Source of the DNA: Micromonospora sp. WMMD1155
Lineage (GTDB): Bacteria; Actinomycetota; Actinomycetes; Mycobacteriales; Micromonosporaceae
Assembly: GCF_029581275.1 (NCBI RefSeq)
Contig: NZ_CP120742.1
Coordinates: 4,898,501-4,962,500, forward strand
Direction of reading: 5' to 3'
DNA: 64,000 nt
Made by a program: the position numbers and the translations under genes
The notes under the pieces: model-generated
Databases searched by the model: none
The model's input: the letters and a program-made list of their open reading frames with translations, nothing else
What the model was told of the DNA's origin: nothing
Shown: in pieces, positions 60,862-64,000 of the stretch
Layout: every line of letters starts with the position of its first letter
Numbering within the stretch: the first letter of the stretch is position 1

Positions 60862-61591
60862 GCCGGCTTGCTCGGGTTACCACCCGGTGGCTAGTGACTT
60901 CTCGGCCAGGAGGTCGCGCTCAAGTCTGTCTGCGGATGCAGCGGGCGGCCTCCAGCCCCAGTCCAAGACGCCGGCGATGTGACCGTCCGTATCGTCGCCG
61001 CGAACACGAGGACGCAGAGCGCTCCTGTGCTCCAGAAGCCCCGGCTTTCCTTCCCGAACTCAGCGAGTTGAGCCCTGTCGGTGCGGGTTCATCCGTGGGT
61101 GAGGGCGGCCGTCAGGTCGGCGTCGCTGTTTGCCGACGGCGGTGCGGTCGGCCGTGGCTGTCGTTTTGGCCTGGGCGGTTATTGATTTGCAAGTCCCGTC
61201 CATGGACGGATTCGCCCCCGTGGCTCGGCGGCGCGCCGCAGGCCGCCGAGCCACGGTCGGCTGGATTCGGTACCAGCGCCCAAGTCCTCAGCTCCCGTGA
61301 GTGCCGTCGCTCGCTCGTGACGCCGCTCCGTGACTCGTCGTCGGCACGCGTCCACCAACCGAACGCGTCGTGCAGCTCGTCTAGGCCGCGCGGCGGAAAG
61401 CAAGTCAGGAGCTCCTTTTGGGACGGCTGACGCTGACGATAACCTGCTCGGGCTTCAGCTCGCGGTGTCGCCGACCGGCGCGGCGCAACGTGACTATCGG
61501 CCTACTTTCGCGGTTGCCTGCGACCAGCGCCGGCACGGGACCCCGTTGCGGACCCGGAGGCCGGGTATCCCGCCGGTCGGGCCCGTTGCCG
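60862..61591. other. Gene-poor region
   Basis: 730 bp without a supportable gene on either strand. It holds a strong hairpin (listed separately). The mixed codon structure looks like decayed sequence. Confidence 0.5.
61218..61256. terminator. 15-bp hairpin
   Basis: CCGTGGCTCGGCGGC / GCCGCCGAGCCACGG, a perfect stem with a 9-nt loop. It is about 330 bp downstream of the end of the minus-strand gene at 61592 and 360 bp after the plus-strand gene ending at 60861, so it could serve either. Confidence 0.5.
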
Positions 61592-62440
61592 TCAGTAGTC
61601 CGAGCGCTCGACGGGCCGGGTGAGTTGAACCGAGATCCGGTCGGTGTAGAAGCGGTCTGGGTCGACGACCAGATCGAATCGCTGGTGAGGAACGAGTCGC
61701 TCGGCGTCGATCGGGGCGCCCTGCCGATGGGCGGAGAAATCTCCTTCCTCTACCAGCGCCTGGACCGCGTGACGGACGTCCTCCGGATCGGAGTCGGTCG
61801 CTGCGGCGAGCCGGTCAAGCGATGTCGCCATCGTTACCCGGCTGAGATCGCCGCTCGGCTCGTCGACGAACAGTCGCAGCACTCGTTGCGCCAGCCTTCC
61901 GTACCGCGACGACCATCGCCCCTTGTCCTCCATCGCGCGCTGCTCGGGGCTCAGCGGCAGGACCTCCGTGGGCAGCGGAGGGTTCGCGGCGAGCCGCAAC
62001 ACTTCGTTCCCATCGGTCGTGTCAACTTCGACGAGGCGGAGCTGGATCATCAGATCTAGCACCTGCTCCGCCGTCCGGACCGGGGGAATGCCGAGTCGGT
62101 TGGTCACCTCGTCGTACTCGTTGACGCGCTGCTGATGATCGGCGAGCTCGTCCTGGTACGCCTGCTCATCGTCGGGATCGCCGGTCGGTCCGGTGGGGTC
62201 CGGCCATGCCGGCGCGGACGGCAGGCTGTCTCCAAGAACGTCGGGCGCGAGGGTGCGGTCCAGATCCGCGCCGGTCCGGCGGGCGTTCCACACCCGTTGC
62301 GCCAGAACCACCTCCTGGCGATCGGTGCCCGGAAAGCGGTGCAGGATCTCCTCAAGGTCCATCGCGGACAGCGGCAGCCAGCGGAACCAGCCCAGCTGGA
62401 ACAACACGGGTACGCGGATCGGCTCGTCCGAATCGGTCAC
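61592..62440 (-). CDS. Hypothetical protein (possibly DUF6042-like)
   Basis: 282 residues from ATG 62440. It begins VPVLFQLGWFRWLPLSAMDL, then EEILHRFPGTDRQEVVLAQR. Central part winged-helix-like (RTAEQVLDLMIQLRLVEVDT) and a second HTH-like segment (LDRLAAATDSDPEDVRHAVQ, ALVEEGDFS), suggesting MarR-like helix pairs. The start resembles actinobacterial DUF6042 proteins, but I am not certain. It lies 85 bp downstream of the EspR-like regulator gene and is probably co-transcribed with it. Confidence 0.72.
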   Translation of the reverse strand: MTDSDEPIRVPVLFQLGWFRWLPLSAMDLEEILHRFPGTDRQEVVLAQRVWNARRTGADLDRTLAPDVLGDSLPSAPAWPDPTGPTGDPDDEQAYQDELADHQQRVNEYDEVTNRLGIPPVRTAEQVLDLMIQLRLVEVDTTDGNEVLRLAANPPLPTEVLPLSPEQRAMEDKGRWSSRYGRLAQRVLRLFVDEPSGDLSRVTMATSLDRLAAATDSDPEDVRHAVQALVEEGDFSAHRQGAPIDAERLVPHQRFDLVVDPDRFYTDRISVQLTRPVERSDY

Positions 62441-62525
62441 GAGCGGATCGTAACGCGCCCGTACGCAAGTTCGTCACGTTGACCAGGCAAGTCGGTCGCG
62501 CTGGCCTCCACTATGAGTACCTCAG

Positions 62526-62978
62526 TCAGCCAGCCCTTCGGTCGGGCTCCGTCGGTGTTCGGTCGCGGCTGTCCTGCGCGGCTCGCTCCATCTTCAGGAC
62601 GTTCTGGATGATTGCGGCGATGCCTTCGCGTCCTTCGGGCGAGAGATCTTTGATGGAGCGCATCATCACCTGTACCCCCGGGTCGTGGACCTCTGCGTCG
62701 TCCTGCGAGGGGTCGAGGAAGTGACCTGGGTTGACGTCGAAGAACTCGGCGAGCGCTGTCAACGTCGAGGCCGTGGGGTTGGAGTGTTCAGCAGTCCGGA
62801 GTCTCCGCAGCGTCTCTTCGGAGATGCGGTGGCCCTTGGCGGTGAGGGCCTGAGCTACTTCGGCGTCGGTGTAGGGCCCCCTGCCCGCCGGACGCTTGCG
62901 CGCGTACAGCTCTCGAAGTCTGTCTCTGACTAGCGCCGAGCTTGTGCCACGTTGTGGCTGCTCGCTTGGTCCCCCCAT
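62526..62978 (-). CDS. XRE-type HTH regulator, EspR-like
   Basis: 150 residues from ATG 62978; the frame extends to a TTG at 62993. The HTH domain reads RLRELYARKRPAGRGPYTDA, EVAQALTAKGHRISEETLRR, LRTAEHSNPTASTLTALAEF, FDVNPGHFLD. This is the layout of mycobacterial EspR (PPGRGPHTSAEV, then NPSGATMAALANFF). The C-terminal helix region (MRSIKDLSPEGREGIAAIIQ) is the likely dimerisation element. EspR controls type VII secretion and acts as a nucleoid-associated protein; no secretion genes are visible here. Two operator-like repeats lie directly upstream. Confidence 0.87.
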   Translation of the reverse strand: MGGPSEQPQRGTSSALVRDRLRELYARKRPAGRGPYTDAEVAQALTAKGHRISEETLRRLRTAEHSNPTASTLTALAEFFDVNPGHFLDPSQDDAEVHDPGVQVMMRSIKDLSPEGREGIAAIIQNVLKMERAAQDSRDRTPTEPDRRAG

Positions 62979-62989
62979 GGCACCAGACT

Positions 62990-63003
62990 CCAACTATAAG
63001 TGG
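62990..63003. promoter_or_regulatory. Operator-like repeat 1
   Basis: CCAACTATAAGTGG, a partial palindrome CCA-N2-TATA-N2-TGG, 12 bp upstream of the regulator ATG. A second copy lies 21 bp away. Confidence 0.65.
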
Positions 63004-63010
63004 TCGGATC

Positions 63011-63024
63011 CCAACTATATGTGG
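63011..63024. promoter_or_regulatory. Operator-like repeat 2
   Basis: CCAACTATATGTGG, a nearly perfect inverted CCA/TGG site around TATA. It starts 21 bp after repeat 1 (two helical turns), so both would face the same side of the DNA. Confidence 0.65.
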
Positions 63025-63065
63025 AACTTCCGTGTGATGTGTGCTTAGCTCTCTGTGCCGAAGCC

Positions 63066-63097
63066 ACATAGATTTGGCCGTCAAGCCAAATCTATGT
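63066..63097. repeat. AT-rich hairpin upstream of the EspR-like gene
   Basis: ACATAGATTTGGC and GCCAAATCTATGT form a perfect 13-bp stem with a CGTCAA loop. It is unusually AT-rich for this genome and lies in the divergent regulatory region between the regulator and the ParA-like gene. Confidence 0.7.
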
Positions 63098-63308
63098 AGG
63101 TAGACGGTAGCGCATCGGTTGGCCTCGTTGGAGGGGGTCTGAGGCCCCGATTCGTTCTGCAGGGGCCGCGAAGCCGCGCGGCAACGGGGTCTCTGCTGGC
63201 CTGCTCGTGTGGTCAACGTTCAGGTCGTGACAGTAACGGGGGACTGGCCCGCGTCGGGTCAAGCCGGCGTCGGCCTGTGCTGTTCGACAAGCCTTGGGGG
63301 AGGCGGAC

Positions 63309-64000
63309 GTGGACGCAGCAAATGGGCAGGCCGGCCGGCCCGCTGGCGCCGAAACTTCTGCGGAGGTTCCCGGTGCCAGTGGGCGGGGGGAGCTGGCGGG
63401 ACGGGCTGCACCCGTCCCGCCAGCACGGCCCTCGACTGAAGAAGAGTCCACGCAAGCCCGAGAGGCCGCGGGGCCCTGGTGGGAAACAAGCCCAACGACC
63501 GGACTGCGGGAAATTCCCCGGGAGTTCGGCGCGGGTAGCCGAGTGGAGACGCTGTGGCTGCGCGCGGCGGCATTACGTGCCGGCTGCCCGCTGGTCTGCG
63601 TGTCCTCCGCAGACGGCGGTACTGGCCGTTCGACGCTCACGGCGGCTCTCGGTGGAATCCTGGCACTTGCCAGCCCAGCCCCGATCGTGGCAGTGGACGC
63701 CACCGGCCGAGCGTGGGGTGGGCTGGGGCATCGTGCGCCTCGCGGCAGTTCAGCGACGGTGTGGGACGCGACGCTCGCGGCCGAGAGGCTTGCGGAACCG
63801 GCGGTGGCCGAGCCGCTGATGCAGGTGGGCGCAACTGGGCTTCGGGCTCTGGTCGGTGAAAGCAAGATGACCGCGCAGCGGCGCCCTCCGACGTGGTCGG
63901 AGATGTTCGGCGTGGTGGGGCATCTGCGGGAGGTCTATGCCCTCGCGCTGCTGGATCTGCCGGCAGCGGACAACACGCCGACCTGGCGGGCCCTGGGCTG
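63309..64000 (+). CDS. ParA/MinD-like ATPase, N-terminal part (cut by window edge)
   Basis: An open frame from the stop at 63234 to the end of the window. GTG 63309 is preceded by GGGGGAGGCG and gives at least 230 residues. The first ~70 residues are Ala/Pro/Glu-rich. The ATPase begins with LRAGCPLVCVSSADGGTGRS, TLTAALGGILAL, followed by PIVAVDATGRAWGGLGHRAP, the Walker A and A' order of ParA/MinD proteins. The Walker A is DGGTGRST instead of KGGxGKT: both conserved lysines are absent. A later LALLDLPAAD could be Walker B. A 13-bp hairpin (63393-63423) lies inside the coding sequence. Such proteins occur in actinobacterial conjugative and secretion regions; the 3' part is needed to say more. 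Confidence 0.78.
   Translation, partial: MDAANGQAGRPAGAETSAEVPGASGRGELAGRAAPVPPARPSTEEESTQAREAAGPWWETSPTTGLREIPREFGAGSRVETLWLRAAALRAGCPLVCVSSADGGTGRSTLTAALGGILALASPAPIVAVDATGRAWGGLGHRAPRGSSATVWDATLAAERLAEPAVAEPLMQVGATGLRALVGESKMTAQRRPPTWSEMFGVVGHLREVYALALLDLPAADNTPTWRALG

Noticed and set aside
63092..63865. Minus-strand frame of 257 codons near the right edge
   Set aside because: Antisense to the ParA-like gene, which has a recognisable nucleotide-binding motif and a ribosome site.

Overview
This 64 kb window is very GC-rich actinobacterial DNA, most likely from the family Micromonosporaceae (Micromonospora or a close relative). That placement is inferred from base composition, frequent GTG starts, CebR-type operators, an LpqY-SugABC trehalose importer, a conservon-type kinase pair, tandem DUF397/HTH genes and F420-type oxidoreductases. 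No rRNA gene or species marker is present. No CRISPR array, insertion sequence or secondary-metabolite cluster was seen.

Layout. 0-5 kb: storage alpha-glucan metabolism (a partial family 4 glycosyltransferase, glycogen debranching enzyme, and a divergent MGH1-like glycoside hydrolase), followed by a repeat-rich intergenic region with two large hairpins and a G-quadruplex-like tract. 5-14 kb: small membrane proteins, a DoxX-like protein divergent from an ECF41-type sigma factor with two matching promoters, an LtrA protein, a TetR regulator, a HAD hydrolase, and an HTH/DUF397 pair next to two tiny CxxC proteins. 14.7-21.1 kb: trehalose-type ABC importer lpqY-sugA-sugB-sugC, then malQ. 21-28.6 kb: an AlkZ-like protein, exported and membrane proteins, a TetR regulator, a HipA-like kinase overlapping a DUF3037 gene, WrbA, and a fused anthranilate synthase (TrpEG type) preceded by a Trp-Trp leader peptide. 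28.6-33.1 kb: FGGY kinase and a two-gene conservon-like unit (NIT-type histidine kinase and roadblock protein).

33-38.3 kb is a divergent cellulose-utilisation pair: a GH1 beta-glucosidase and a multidomain GH48 exocellulase, with three CebR-type operators between them. 38.6-47 kb holds housekeeping and unknown enzymes (DUF3159, PAP2 phosphatase, mycothiol-dependent isomerase family, DUF1028, a second LtrA, LLM oxidoreductase, SDR, two paralogous membrane proteins). 47.1-54.4 kb is a four-gene minus-strand operon (FN3 protein, MoxR ATPase, DUF58, transglutaminase-like protein with substituted catalytic residues). It is followed by a TPR/Pro-rich/FN3 membrane protein.

From tRNA-Leu(GAG) at 57.5 kb to the end the DNA looks accessory: an AbrB-like gene overlapping a tyrosine integrase, a perfect 42-bp palindrome, long gene-poor stretches, genes of unknown function, an EspR-like regulator with two operator-like repeats 21 bp apart, and the 5' part of a ParA-like ATPase with a degenerate Walker A motif. 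This looks like the integrase end of a tRNA-integrated element whose body lies beyond the right edge.

The genes are mostly short operons with conventional functions. The best regulatory observations are the twin ECF41 promoters, the trp leader, the CebR operators and the phased operator at 63 kb.
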